This document shows positions 12,157-24,262 of a stretch of 64,000 nt of DNA, piece by piece. Numbering within the stretch: the first letter of the stretch is position 1; each line of letters opens with the position of its first letter. Made by a program: the position numbers and the translations under genes. Origin of the DNA: Zelopaecilomyces penicillatus (Eukaryota; Ascomycota; Sordariomycetes; Hypocreales; Pseudodiploosporaceae); assembly GCA_005765155.1 (NCBI GenBank), contig VCCP01000006.1, forward strand, positions 3,112,501 to 3,176,500, read 5' to 3'. The notes below the pieces were generated by a model, which was given only the letters and a program-made list of their open reading frames with translations, made no database searches and was not told the DNA's origin.

Positions 12157-13150
12157 AATGAAGATAGGAATCACGTCTTAGAAATACATAGACCTTGGCT
12201 CCTCAGAGGGGCTGTGGCGAGTGGAGTACAATTCCTATGACGAGGCCACAACGTTTGACGACGGGGTCAACCAAGGGGATATTTTATGAAAACAATATAT
12301 CACAGCATCCACATAAGGATTCGGTATGGATGATGGAGTTGTATGCGATTGGTCTTCATATTTGGCAGATTGTCCCAGTGCTTTGTGAGGGGGCAGGCAG
12401 ATGCGCAGAATAGTCAACAAATTTCGCCAAGGAAGTTACAACACAAGTTCTCCAGCTACAATCCATCCGCAGAACACTCCAATCTCGGCTTGTCTTACCA
12501 AACGGTGTTGTGAGCTTTCCAGGCGTAGACTTGCAGCCAACGACGGTAGTTACGGAAGAGCTGAACTATGACACTGCAACAGCGAAGATCATTAAACGAC
12601 ACGGCGAGAGGTGCGCACATGGACCTTCTCGATGTCAACTGGGTCTGTTGCCGATTATACCCCAACTAAGCCCAGCCAACCCGGAGCACAACCCGAAGGC
12701 AGTATTAATTTTGGGCCATGTTGGTGCGGCATCCTGGTAGCCCATGACTCCGGGAACCTTCCTTTACTTGGAGGTAACATTACAAACCGACGCCTATTCG
12801 GCAGCGATAAAAGGTTGGCCGAACGTTTGATCTACGGTATAGCAGATGACCCCATCGGTACGACGGTAACGGAGCAAAAGGCCAGGGATCGCAAGTCCAG
12901 CTCCAATCAAGCTGTCGAAGTCGGTACTGAGCACATCACGCCGCAGATTTCCAATGACCTAAACGACGGCCTAGATTACCTTTACAGCTATTATATAAGA
13001 CGCCTGTGGCTGTTGGGTTAATGGCTGGCTTTCACGTGCGCACAATTCGTGCACACGACAAGAACGCCGAGAAAAGTCGAGAGATTGAACAGTTCAACGA
13101 CCAGTCTCTGGGACAGCAGATCCTTGTAGTCAATATCAATACGAGACTAG

Positions 13151-13180
13151 ATATTGCTAGAATTTGCTAGAATTTGCTGA
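13151..13180 (-). repeat. Inverted decamer array (three units)
   Basis: On the minus strand this reads as GCAAAT/GCAATAT-type decamers next to a TATATA and an AGCGCT-containing flank, the same flank seen beside the 9.28-kb array. It therefore looks like a second, inverted copy of one element. Confidence 0.7.
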
Positions 13181-13456
13181 TATATACTCAGAGCAGCGCT
13201 CCTAAGGGCAAGCGGAGCTCTTGGTAAGATTGGCCAATTGCTAGTTAATATTTTCATTGTGGCTTATGATTGCAATAGCTTTGCGGCCTTGAACATCCAT
13301 CCCCCACAAGGAAAGCAAATCTGGAAGCTACGCTCTACGGAAGATTCTGCTGAATACAGCATACCTAACTAAATAGATGGCGCCGTTGGAGATGTTGTTC
13401 TATTTGAGATTATCAAATCATTTCTCCACCAATCGTTCAATCGATATGCATGAGTT

Positions 13457-13843
13457 GTGCACAAGGACGTTGATGGGGCGCGCATCAGGTCTTACGCCGA
13501 GTCCACCATCAAGCTAGGTCACGCAATCTCGGCAATAGCCAAACTGGTTCTGCAGTCAGAGAAAAGAGAGTTCTGGCTAGAACTTAACGAATACCTTGTC
13601 AATGCTCTATTTAGCATGACTGGCATGATGACACTGGAGCAGGTTGAAAAGTGGCTTAGTCTCGAAGAAGATGAACTTCGTAGCCAGATCATGCCAGATT
13701 TGGAAATTGCCATTAAAATAGCACGACTTAAGATAGCGGGGGATAGTCCCGCCAAAGAGCAGCAGACTCGACTCAACGAAGGGGTAAAGTTAAGAAAGAT
13801 GGAGACATTCAAGTCGAATGGGTTTGCAGTCAATTTAGACTGA
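13457..13843 (+). CDS. Orphan helical protein, 5' end unresolved
   Basis: The open frame starts at a GTG, with an in-frame stop just upstream, so an upstream exon or a lost start is implied. The 128-residue frame is strongly amphipathic and helical, with Leu/Ile/Ala/Glu/Lys heptad-like spacing (for example EQVEKWLSLEEDELRSQI). The composition is clearly protein-like, unlike the shadow frame opposite. No family is recognised. It may be the last exon of a decayed gene. Confidence 0.35.
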   Translation: MHKDVDGARIRSYAESTIKLGHAISAIAKLVLQSEKREFWLELNEYLVNALFSMTGMMTLEQVEKWLSLEEDELRSQIMPDLEIAIKIARLKIAGDSPAKEQQTRLNEGVKLRKMETFKSNGFAVNLD

Positions 13844-14283
13844 GGATGAGTTTGACCGAGGTGTTGGGGAGGTGGACTGTGTGGATTTATATGATAATTT
13901 AATTAATAATCTCATTTATCATTTCTAAAAATTAAAAATCTTATTCTTAAGATAAATATGAAATTTAAAAAGAACTATTAGAGTAGATCAACAAGTAGCC
14001 TCAAGTATGTAACTCGCAACAAAATTTTATCCCATTTCATCGCAATGTGTAGGGTAGCTACGCCAGCCAACTTTTTTCCACTCACAACACTCCAACCTCC
14101 TATTTCCACCCGACCGTGCCGACCACCACCAATTCTCATCAATCTCCAAAACCCGCCGTTTCATCCTCCAACTGCCACATCCTTCATCGCACACACACAC
14201 ACTCTTCTATCTCACAACAATTGCGAAGCTTGTAATTATTATACCACTACATAATTCTTTGCTCATCTTGCTCCGTCGACAAA
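13844..14283. promoter_or_regulatory. AT-rich spacer and promoter of the EXPERA gene
   Basis: Bases 13890-13990 are extremely A+T-rich (runs such as TTTAATTAATAAT). They are followed by a C-rich, pyrimidine-biased leader at about 14085-14260 directly before the EXPERA start codon, as is common for fungal core promoters and 5' leaders. Confidence 0.4.
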
Positions 14284-15097
14284 ATGGCGCCAAAGGAGAA
14301 GAAGCCGCTGCGTGACTGGGTGTATCTCATCATTGTGGGCACTCAGCTCTTTGGCATTCTTGGTAAGTGAATCGAAGGACACACTGCCCCTTTCCCTTGA
14401 ATTTAAGATGTAATATGTGTTTAAAATGTTTATTTGTATTGCCACCATGGCATCGCTACGGCGAGACGTTAGCATTTCCAGCTCACATCATCGCCATCAT
14501 ATCAACATCTCAAGTCAGTCCACCTCACTTACACATTCTCTCTAGCCATGGACCTCGCCCCCTTCTACCCCAAATTCCTCTGGGAATCACCCTCCGCACC
14601 TCTCCACTTCCTCATCGCCCTGCGCGAGTCCTACGTCCACTCCTCCGGCGACCCTTTCTTCTCCCACGCTGGCCGCCAGCAACCCGCCTGGTTTCGCGCC
14701 TCGCTCTACATCGAGTTCGCCTTTCAACTACCCCTTGCCATGTATCTCGTCTTCCAGCTCGTTTCCCGACGTGCCATATCTGGCACGACTGAGTTAGCTG
14801 GCCTGGCTTTCGGGTGTCTTACGGGCATGGGCTCGATCCTGTGCTGCGCTGAGCTGTATCACTTGGGGCCGGAGGTGCTGAGTGAAGAGAAGAAGTCGAA
14901 TCTGCTGTATGGGACGTATCTTCCATTTGCTGTAATCCGTGAGTATTCTTCTACACTCGTTCAAACCTGCCCATGCTATTGGAATTCCCTATTACCTGGA
15001 GACTGACAAGCTTGGCTTAGCAACCTTGATGGCCATGGACATGTTCTTGCGGCTGCTTCCCCGCGTACAAGCACCGGCCAAGGCAAAGGCTCTGTAA
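14284..15097 (+). CDS. EMA19: EXPERA-domain membrane protein, TMEM97/EMA19 type
   Basis: There are three exons: 14284-14362, 14546-14938 and 15021-15097. The introns have GTAAGT and GTGAGT donors and TAG acceptors, and phase is kept, giving 182 residues. The layout fits the EXPERA family: four hydrophobic segments, an early LRDWVYLIIVG helix, a WFRASLYIEFAFQLP segment with the conserved aromatic and Glu residues, and a short basic C-terminus. The family covers sterol isomerase (EBP), TM6SF and TMEM97/sigma-2 receptor. The length and single EXPERA unit match TMEM97 and its yeast relative Ema19 better than the longer sterol isomerases. These are ER membrane proteins linked to sterol handling, and in yeast to clearing non-imported mitochondrial precursors. 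The exact substrate is unknown. Confidence 0.8.
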
Positions 15098-15401
15098 TCG
15101 ATGGAGGTTCAAGCACAGATATTCGTAATGGTTTGCGCCTACGGATGCTCAAGATCCATTCAGTATGTACCTTCGCAACAGCGGGCATGATTGTAAAACA
15201 TTAAGTTTAGGTGCTATATAGCTTTTCTGACTAGATCCTCGCGAGACTCCAAAAGCGTCATTAGATAATTGTACATGCATCATTTAAACCATTGCGCAAA
15301 CATTATTTTCAACCATTCATCATGCTTTCAGCACAATGCCCCTGCGTAATCGTAAAACGAAAGGCCAGAGATCTACTTCGCCGGGATGTAGACGGCTTTT
15401 C
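15098..15401. terminator. Convergent 3' ends
   Basis: About 300 bases separate the stop codons of the plus-strand EXPERA gene and the minus-strand membrane-protein gene. The stretch must hold both polyadenylation regions. No distinctive motif was seen. Confidence 0.3.
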
Positions 15402-16412
15402 TCAATCCATCCTCTTGGAATAGCCCCAGCCATTACCCACGCCGTATCCCAGAGGAGTCGCACCTCCAAGAGGTCTTCCCTTGAGACGTCTAGGCATTAC
15501 CACACCGAGTGTATACATGCCGGCTATCAACAGACCGGCGATGAAAGACACAAGACAGTAGAAGACGGTGCTCGCATAGATATGGCCACCAAGCCCTTGC
15601 CACTCCACGCGTCCCTCCGTCTTGGGCAGCGCCGGTGTAGGGAACCAACGCACGGAGAATTGAAATGGCAAGGGGTCGCCAATAACGAGCTTCTTGGTAT
15701 AGGAACCAGTCATATGGCTCAGCGGGCTGGTGCTATAGGAGACAGCCGAGTCGAGCACGCCGCTATCGTGAGGTAGTGTGTGATGTTTGGGCGTGCTGTG
15801 GAGCAAAACGTTCATGTGCGTGCTGATATGCATATGGCTGAGCTGTAACGTGCCTGCGAGAGCAAAGACGAGAGGGATGTATTCTTGCTCGGGGGGAGCC
15901 TCGCCGACGACCTCGACGTGGGCGCGTGGACGGGCGGGAAGACGACAGGCCAGCGGGGCGTCGTTGTGGATGTAGAATTCGAGAAGATGGAAGAAAGGGT
16001 CGGTAATTAGAGGTATGGTGCAGTTGACCTCTCCTTCGACGCCGTAGTTGAACTGGAGCGGTTCGCTGGTCTCGTTGCAGACGGGAAAAGGGATCCATTG
16101 GAGCTTGTTGTTGACCTCGATGTGCTCGCCTGTTTCACTAGAGTGAAGACCGATTAGCTCAAGCTTGGAATGAAGCCTTGATTGCGACTAAATAGAAGAT
16201 GTGCTCCTCTAGTGCGCAACATTTCGCTTTTGATAAAGCTGGAGCAGCAAGCTCATTGTCCAACAGCCAAACACTTACGAACTGCGATTCATGCACTCCA
16301 CATGGATCGTGGCTCCATAATGATACGACGGCAAAGCATCTGGCAGAGTTGTAGCAACGGCGGTCGACAGCGCGCCAACCAGGGCGGCCGCAGCGTAGAA
16401 TGCGGTACGCAT
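15402..16412 (-). CDS. Secretory-pathway type I membrane protein, uncharacterised
   Basis: Two exons (16412-16279 and 16137-15402) with a GTAAGT donor, a CTAG acceptor and preserved phase encode 289 residues. Residues 1-20 form a signal peptide ending in an Ala-Val-Ala type cleavage site. The lumenal part has several Cys residues and N-glycosylation sequons (Asn-Arg-Ser, Asn-Glu-Thr, Asn-Cys-Thr). One transmembrane helix lies at about 234-258 (FYCLVSFIAGLLIAGMYTLG), followed by a basic and then Gly-rich cytosolic tail of about 30 residues. This is the topology of a type I ER/Golgi or plasma-membrane protein. It looks conserved and properly spliced, but I cannot name the family. The gene is convergent with the EXPERA gene. 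Confidence 0.7.
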
Positions 16413-17221
16413 GGCGATGCTTGGTGGTAGAAGCGAGGTATGCTTTTTCGTCTTGGTGTGCTACTTTTTTTTTTGTTCTGGGCGCGGGCGAAACAGGTGT
16501 GTGGTTCGACGAGGATTAGCTGTAGCGGTGGCGGGAGTCGATGATCATGGCGTTAGGCAGCTACGTCTGCATGGAGATTGATTGTTGAATACGCGGTTTT
16601 CGGGATCGGAGGGTTCGTTCAGGGCATGGTGGAAGCCATTTGAGGAGGGCGAAAGAAGGAGGACAGCGGAGAAGAAAAAGTTTCAGGAGATCTGGTCGTC
16701 AAGATCGCCAACATGGCAAGGTGACGGGAACATTGTACGAGCACGCCGATAGCTTAGCGCAGGTGGGTGTGGATCTGTAGTTGGGCACCACTATAGCGGA
16801 CGTGCGCCTGTCCAGCCCCTAAACTGGCCTTTATCTGGTCTTTATCTGGCCTCTGACTGGTCGTTTACTGGCTCCGTGGGAAACGCCACAGCTGTCCATT
16901 GGCCCCTGTCGAAACGGCCCTGTAATTACATATTTTGGGTCCCGGCTTAAAGATCATGCTGGGCATCCATTGGATTGATCCATTGGTTGTTGTCCAAAGA
17001 AAAACTCGCAAAGACATTCTTTATACAACATCATCACTTCATGCAGCCACCACGTGCTGAAATGCAGCCAATAGATATCCATGCGTACGCCTGCTATTTG
17101 AATGAGAGATCCATATAAGTAATGGAGTTGTATACTACCAATTGAGAATCACCAGTAATCTCAACTGAGCAACAACCGCTCTTGTCTACACAGTCTGTGA
17201 TGGCTTCATTATTCACCCCCT
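16413..17221. promoter_or_regulatory. Promoter of the type I membrane protein; 3' region of the methyltransferase
   Basis: This 0.8-kb stretch lies upstream of the membrane-protein start (16412) and downstream of the methyltransferase stop (17222). It contains repeated TGGCC/CTGGTC-type words near 16825-16875 (several CTGGYC units). No open frame is supported. Confidence 0.35.
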
Positions 17222-18300
17222 TTACTTCCTCACCACCGCCGTCATACTGATAACATGCCACTCCAACTCCCACCCCTCCCCTCCATACTTCTCCTCCAAA
17301 TGCTTCTCAATCAACCCCTTCACCTCCTCCACCCCATGCGCCTCCCTCATCTCCTCACTCCAAAACGACTTCATAAGCCAGGGTAACATCATACCAAACA
17401 TACCAACAAACTCAGCCGCTCCCCCAACACGAAATTTCCCTGGCACCACTTTCACCTGAACATTTTCAAACCCTAGCGTCTCTGCCTCGAGATGTTTTTG
17501 GATCCATTCTGGGTCGTACCAGTGCCCGCTGTCGTGTAGTTGCATCGGTAGTGAGTCGGGGAGAGGGGGTGCGTTGAACGGCATGGAGGCAAACGCGGAC
17601 CGCATGTCGGGGAACCAGAAGCGTGAGGAATTGGAGGTTGGGAATGTGGTGGCCCCAAAGATTCCGCCTGGTTTGAGGATACGCTTGCAGTCTTTAATCC
17701 GAGATAAAGGTGTTAGCTGTGGCCAATTGAACTCCCACCTCGGTTTATAAAAGGGAAATATCCAAGCACTAACCTTCCAAAACGGCATCAGGATTCGGAA
17801 TGAGATGCATACCCAAACACACAGACACATGACTAAACGTATCAGACGGAAGCCCAGTATTCTATCACCCCATTAGCAATGTCCCTCAACCACACAATAT
17901 TCAGAAGACACCAATAATAAAAACTCACAATCGCATCCAACACCTTCGCCTCCGTATTCACCCATCCTTGCTCCTCAACCTGCTTCTTCACCAACTCCAC
18001 CATTCCCGCAGAACTATCGGCACAAGTAAATGAACTAGCCTCGAGCACTTCCCTAGGCAGCATACTCTGCAACTCCTTCACAAACACGCCGGTTCCACAA
18101 GCGCTCTCCAAAACGCATATGGGTTCGGACGTCTTCTCTGTCAAGTTCATCTGTTCTAAAAGCGGAGCGGCAATCACGCTTGAGACACGCTGCGATGCTA
18201 GGATGGCGTTTTCATCTGATGATGAGGTTTGAGATTTTTGAGCTTTGAACATGTTGGAGAGGTTTTTGGCCATGGTGGCCATGCGAGTGGGTGAAGTCAT
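17222..18300 (-). CDS. SAM-dependent class I methyltransferase (UbiE/Methyltransf_11-like)
   Basis: There are three exons: 18300-17929, 17861-17774 and 17691-17222. The introns have GTGAGT and GTTAGT donors and phase-preserving acceptors, giving 309 residues. The ATG at 18300 sits in a good context (ACCATGA), and the frame extends upstream only through a TTG. Motif I, the SAM-binding Gly-rich loop, is LESACGTGVFV (about 63-73). An Asp at the end of strand 2 (TCADSS) fits the acidic residue that contacts the ribose. The family's post-motif III block appears as ILKPGGIFGATTF. The C-terminal half is a lid with a GHWYDPEW segment. The substrate is probably a small molecule. No biosynthetic cluster surrounds it. 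Confidence 0.8.
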
Positions 18301-19088
18301 GGTAAAGGTGACGATAACTTGAAACAAATGTGTAAAGTTTGGTAGCCGCTTTGTTTTATGATTAAGCTTGAAGATTGTTCAATTGTATGTGTGTTGTTCT
18401 GAGGAGTCCAGCAGACACATTTATACTTTTGGAAGTATCCGAGAAGTCGCCGCTCCACGACGGCAACTTTTACACCGTTTATTTCCCATTGGCTAGTCGC
18501 GAACTTTCCTTGATTACAAGTCCCCGGCTCTGACTCTTTCTTTTTCTATCTCTTTCTATCTAGTTCGCATATTTGATGTGTTGAATCTTTTGCTGGTGCC
18601 GAGTTGAATTAGCCCAAGGCCAGGTCCGTCGATGTAGGTTATAATGTCTAGCGCATACAGAAACACAAGACAAAATACACAGCAACCCCACGACTTTTCG
18701 CCCACACAATGGTTACAATTCCCAGCATACCTTCTGAAAGCAACTCCTTACGTTGGTGCATCACGCAAGATATGTGACTAAGTCCTGGTAATCCTTGTGT
18801 GATATAAAAACAAAATAAAACGGAATGCTGATACAGAAAACTTTGTCCATTACTTTACAACAACCACAATAGAACAACTAAATGACCCTTTGCCATTAGC
18901 GCCATCACATCCAATCCATGTGCGCTTTGTTTTTGCCCTTTGTTCCTAAACACGAAACCATCATCTTACCGCCTATATTTCTGCTAACCTTCTCCCCCTC
19001 TCTCTCATTCTTTAATATCTTCCCCCTCCTCCTACAAAACACATTCTTCTTTTCTAAAACCACAACAACCTCACACTGCCCCTTCCTA
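18301..19088. promoter_or_regulatory. Methyltransferase promoter and nucleoporin 3' region
   Basis: The part next to 18300 is the methyltransferase promoter. The part near 19088 is the 3' region of the nucleoporin gene and is C/T-rich on the plus strand. A weak 70-residue frame in it is low-complexity and rejected. Confidence 0.35.
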
Positions 19089-22000
19089 TTAGACAAATCT
19101 AAGACTGCCCGTTGGAACCCGCTCCACTAGCCCTGCTACCTCTCTTCGTAGCATCTTCAGAACCCGACGTACATCTGCCAGGTCTGTGCCACCATTGTTG
19201 TTGCCATGTCCAGGCATGGGTAGCGCAGCTTCACATCGTGATAGAAGCTCGCCGACAGACAAGCCAATGGACGCACCCTTGCTGGCGCCGCCACGTCGTC
19301 GCACCTCCGCGACCCAGTCGTTGACGACGTAGACGATAATCTCAATAATGCGATTTCGTACCATGCCGCTGAAGCCGTAGTCCTGAGTGTCAAAGATGTT
19401 CTCCAACACCCGCACAATCATGTCGTGAGATACGCCTAAGTTGAGGAAGAGTTGGACGGGCCATGTGGGATCAGCGCCGATGGTGGCATCTTGCTGGTAG
19501 GCTACAGCGTAGCGACAAAGCTGAGGAAGAAGTGTCTGGATTGGGAAGACAAAGCTGTCCAGTGACGTGTGGTGGGCGATGTTCTGGATCTTGCTTGTGA
19601 CGGCCTCGTATGGCAGGGGGGGTGATGGCATACCAGGCTTCATCTGGTCATGCCTTGCCATAACGTCATCGTGGGTCTGCTGGATAAAGTTCTCCCAAGT
19701 TCCTGAAATTGTCGTCGGGTTACGATAGTTGGCTGTGTGGTAGATGAGCAAACACAGGTCATAGTAAGCTGCTTGGTCGGCGTAGTCATTAAAGAGCTGT
19801 CACAGAAACACGTTAGCTATTTCGCACATAAATACAACACGCAGGGGTCGTTTTGCGAGGCAAGTGCTTACCTCTGAGAGACTAATGATCTTTCCATCAA
19901 GAGCAGTTGAAATCTCGGCCTTTCTATCATTGTCAATTCGGTTGTCTGCCATCAGCCGTCCCAACAGATCATCCTGAATATTGGCAATCTCGAGTAAATC
20001 GGTGACTTCATGGTTAAGTCTTTGTTGCTGTTGCCGGCTGACACCGACAGTTGCCACATTGGCATTGGCCTTGGCCAGACTGAGCATTCTGATTCGATCC
20101 TTGATGCCGATAGCAAAGTCCGAGTTTGCGAGTTCGCCTTGAACCTCAGCAGCGTCGAAGAACCGGCTTCGGTTGGTATAGAATCGGCAGAGTAGATCAG
20201 CATGCTCCACGTTTGTCCCAGCCAGGCGTTGCAGGAACGTAATGACGTGGGGAGAGTCAATAGCCAGAATTCGCTCAGTCCATCCCTGTGTAATGTACCA
20301 CTCGTACAGATCAAAGTGGAAGACCTCATCCTCGGACCCGTTCACAACTTCGTATGCATCATTTCTCTTGAGAGCAATGAGTGTCGGTCGACCGTCCACT
20401 GTCAGAGGTTCGGCACTTGAGGCAGCATCAAGATGACGCAGGACATCATGAATCATATCATAACAGCGCTTTCGCTCGTTGAACGCGCTGGTGCGAGGAT
20501 CGTTTGCTGGTTTCCCATCGTTGATCCACATGAGAGCGCTGTTGCCTCGGTCCTGCTCTCGTGCGACATACAGACACAGCTGGATAGCGCCAGCATAGTA
20601 TTTGAGTTCCATGTACTGCATGACAGCGCTTTGAAGATTTGCAAAAGTCAAACTGCGTGCCACCTTCTTGAAGAGGTTGAGACTCTCGCTTAGGAGAACA
20701 CGAGACTGATTAGTATTAAGGGGTTGCTCAGAGGCCCTCTTGAGTTGTTCCTGAGCCTTGAAGATGACCACGTCATCTGGGCTGCAGAAGCTACCACAAC
20801 GTCTGCGTAGAGCATCTGCTACAGTCTCGACATTTGAGCCGCTCTCGATATTGCGGTTAACGATTGATTTGACGAGCAGCTTAGCAAGATCTTTGCCATC
20901 TGGCTGAGAGAATAGCTTTTCATATGTCAAATCCTTGAGCTGCTGTCGCGCCCCATCGTCAAGCCTAGTGTAGATGTCGGATACACGCTCATCAAACAGC
21001 ATTATCACGAATGAGATGCCCTCTGAAATGCTTTCCATCAACTTCTGGAGAGCGTGAAGCGCCTGGTGCTCGGCCTGCAGTGCTACCTCCTCTTGGCGGC
21101 TCGAAACTCGCTGCAAGTCCGCAGGGCCAGACATCCCCTGAATGAGACCCTTGTTTGACTCTATGAATTTCCTCAGCCGCTCCAGGTATTCCTGGGTAGA
21201 GTTCAACTTTGATAGAGGAATTGTAGATGAAACAGACATGCTTCCATTGACACCAACGGCAAGCTGGATAACGGGTGCCTTCCAGAGTTTTCGGATTAAA
21301 CGTGACAGGTACATGGCTAGCGCGTCGTGTCTTGAAGAAAGTCGTACAGAGTCTGTGGTGAGAGTCGTCCCATCGGTTTCAGCAATCGTTGGTTGGCCAC
21401 CGAAATCGACAAACAGTCCCCTTGCCCGATCCTGCGTTGCTTGGTCGATCGCCCTGGCTCCGCCAGGTTTTGCATCACCGCCATGTCCACATGCGACAGC
21501 AAGAGCCGTTGACACTGTCTCCACTCGGCCATACTGTTGAATCAGGCGTCTACACGTAAGATCCAAAACTTCATCTCCAGGAGCATCCCGAACAATTGCC
21601 GCAAAAATATCCACAAGTCGCCGACGTCGAATGATATGAACTCCTGTATTGGTAAGGACTGCAATCTCGCTGGGTGGTTCATCGAACTGAACAGCTAGCT
21701 CGTTTCCAAAACCAACTGGCTGCGAGGCAGCAGCAAAGGGCTTAGTAACCATCCCTACCGCCTCCGCTCGACTGCCAATATCGATCCAGCTTGCCTGCTC
21801 ATAGTATCTCAAGGGCGTTGTAGGTGTAACTCGTTTTATGCGGCCGGATTCAGGGCCCGAAACGAATAGAGAGTCGGCGTTGGGGTCGTTGCCTCTGCTG
21901 ACAAAATCCAAAAAGTATCCTGGGGCAAACCGAGCACTCTGCCGACTAGCAACAAGCGTTGTTGAGTCTAGATCAACTATGGATTCTCCTGGGGCTTGGC

Positions 22001-23490
22001 CGGCTGGTCCGAATTGTCCAGACCGCCGAGGATTCGGACTTGGTGGGAATTTGATGAACTGAACTTGCATGCTTTGTGGAGCTAAATTTGATTGAGATCC
22101 ATATAGGTAGGAAGAAGCATTTGTTGCGCTGAAGAAAAGTCGACAGCCAGTATCGGTCAAAGCCATTAGATGAAGCTTCGAGGCTTCCTGTTTTGTGATG
22201 GGGCTGATAGAGACGATTCTCATCCGGTCGGTTAGCAGCTTTGATTGATTAATCATATGAGCAATGTCGCGGAGGCAATGCATCTTCTCCTTCTCGATAA
22301 CTTTGTTTAACCGATCAGGAGCGTCCATGTGATATGTTCGGATTGTTGATGTGTTCGAGAGGGTATAAACGAGCTTCCTCGTGTCGTCGATAACAATATC
22401 CACCAGATGCTCTGGGTCTTTCTGTCCCCAGAACCCAGTTTGCATAGTAACCACCGAGGACCAACCTGGATTCGAATGGTTGACCTTACCACACCTATTC
22501 GAAAACCACTTCTCCTCGGACTGGTAGTAGAGCTCACTGACGTCGGTGTCGCTGCTTCCGCCAAAGAAGATGCGACCATCTGCAGTGCCAGTTATGATGC
22601 GGACATCATTGCCGCGTAACGGTAGGATCATTTTCGTCTGATAGAGGGACACCGATTTCGTCCCGGCCGGGGTATCGGTAGCGGACACTCCTAGCAAAAT
22701 CATTTCTGAAGAGGTGGCGACCACCAGAATATGCGTAATGGTGCCGACAAAAATGCCGGGCTTTGGGGCAACTAAAGCAACGGCATGAATTGTATGTGGC
22801 TGGTCCTCGAACCCAATGAGCTCAGGCTCGGGGTGGGTGTAGTCCCAGAGAAAGAGCGAGTTGTCAATTACGACCCAAGCATGGTTGATCTCGGCGAACA
22901 ATCCCATAAGGGTTTGCAGCTCACCAACATTGTAGTACTCAAAAACCTGGTTTGGAATCGGGTACATGTTCGTCTTGTGGAAAGGGGCCCAGGCCTCACT
23001 GGGAGGAACCTCGTAGTCGGATGATGCGCCCTCTGCCAAAGTTGTTAGTAGGGAAGAAAATGGTTGGGGACCAAACTGTCTTACGTCTACAGTAGGAGTC
23101 CAAGTCCGGGAAGCCCTCATCGAGCTGTAGAAAAGAATTGATTGCCTTGGCTGCACGCAGAACTGGGGGAATGTTCTCTGCGCGAGGAGGAGGCAATGGA
23201 TTCAGAGGCGCCAGTCCTCCACTCTGCGCCGTTGCTACTGTCCCTGATGATGATGCTCCAGCGGCTGAGGCTGCTGTAGTTCCTCCACGAGACATCGCGG
23301 CAGGCTGTGGTGGTGCGTCCATGTTGCCGGGAGTTGCTCCTCCAGAGGCGGCAGGTGTTTGGTTGTCGGAGACGGGGAAGAGCTGTCGACGGACTGGATC
23401 ACCGCCAGTCTGGAACCTCGAGGCGATCGCTGGAGTGTTTAGGAACGCGCCGGGCACCGGGCGCACCGGCGTGGCCTGTGGAAATGCCAT
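19089..23490 (-). CDS. NUP170: Nucleoporin Nup170/Nup155, inner-ring scaffold
   Basis: There are three exons: 23490-23085, 23032-19872 and 19796-19089. The introns are 52 and 75 bases, with GTAAG donors, CTAAC-type branch sites and CAG acceptors. The joined protein is 1,424 residues, close to Nup155/Nup170 family lengths. The first 130 or so residues are a disordered Ala/Gly/Pro/Ser tail. Then comes the family's beta-propeller, opening with YEVPPSEAWAPFHKT and including WVVIDNSLFLWDY. The C-terminal two thirds form an alpha-solenoid. Nup170 joins the inner ring of the nuclear pore, binding Nic96/Nup53-type partners and the pore membrane. No frameshift or missing section was seen. Confidence 0.93.
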
Positions 23491-24262
23491 GTCGAGCTGC
23501 AGTTGGACCGTTCCACGCGCCTTTCCAGCTTCACCAATGCCGTGGGTTGCTGACGCGCTGGCAGATCATGAAGAGCCGGTTCGCACGTCGGGCCGGCTTC
23601 GCGCGTATCTGCGGCTTCGCGACGCGGAATGTGAAGCTTCTCCTGTCGGTCGTGAGTCGTCTCACGGGATGGGGTTCAGGCGGGCTTTGGGCGGTTGAGC
23701 GACGTTGCGAAACTGGTTCATCAATCGAAAATTATTATTTGGAGGTGCTGGGGAGGTTGGCACAGCTAACATTTTTCGTCACTGGGCCGGAAGGCGCTAG
23801 TCTTGATTGGGGCCATGGGTCCAGCACCGACTCAAAACAGACGCAGAGCTAAAGATACACACACAGCCGTGCCTGGATAGCCCAGCCGTGTGATTGCAGA
23901 ATGAGAAGAAGGACAGGCACAGGAACAGTAGACGAAATACCGGTAACTGCGTAGCTAATTATTTTAAATACTAGAGTCCTAGAGTTTTCATTGTCCTCCT
24001 CTGCGTCATTTTGTTTGGCTCAACTTCATCCCTCAAATCATCATTCTTTTAATCACGCCAGAGCGAACATTATAAAGCTACTTAACCATTCGTCTAAAGA
24101 CCCCGTAGACACACACAATCTGGCCCCGAGCTTCTCTTCCCTCCATAGCCGTAATGCGTCTAAAGCTCGGATTACTTTCAATTCGCTTTCTTCAAAGCAG
24201 CCTGGGGCATGGTGCATTGACCAGTGGAGCCTAAGCAACCCCTCCTTCTTGGGACCAACATT
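23491..24262. promoter_or_regulatory. Nup170 promoter and Ifa38 3' region
   Basis: The first 350 bases are G+C-rich and carry antisense open frames that overlap the Nup170 N-terminal coding region, which I reject. The remainder is the 3' flank of the reductase gene. Confidence 0.4.

Larger units (their letters stand above)
11762..13456. other. Intergenic with repeat relics and weak frames
   Basis: This stretch contains one dispersed repeat copy (12.1 kb) and the inverted decamer array (13.15 kb). Two overlapping frames at 12510-12740 and 12611-13021 are open, but neither has a recognised domain nor a supporting splice site. They could be remnants of a decayed gene. Confidence 0.4.

Noticed and set aside
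15336..15776. Plus-strand frame of 146 residues
   Set aside because: Antisense to the well-spliced type I membrane protein exon.
23138..23852. Overlapping plus-strand frames of 181-186 residues
   Set aside because: They are antisense to the Nup170 N-terminal exon and promoter, in G+C-rich DNA that keeps all frames open by chance. No splice or domain support.
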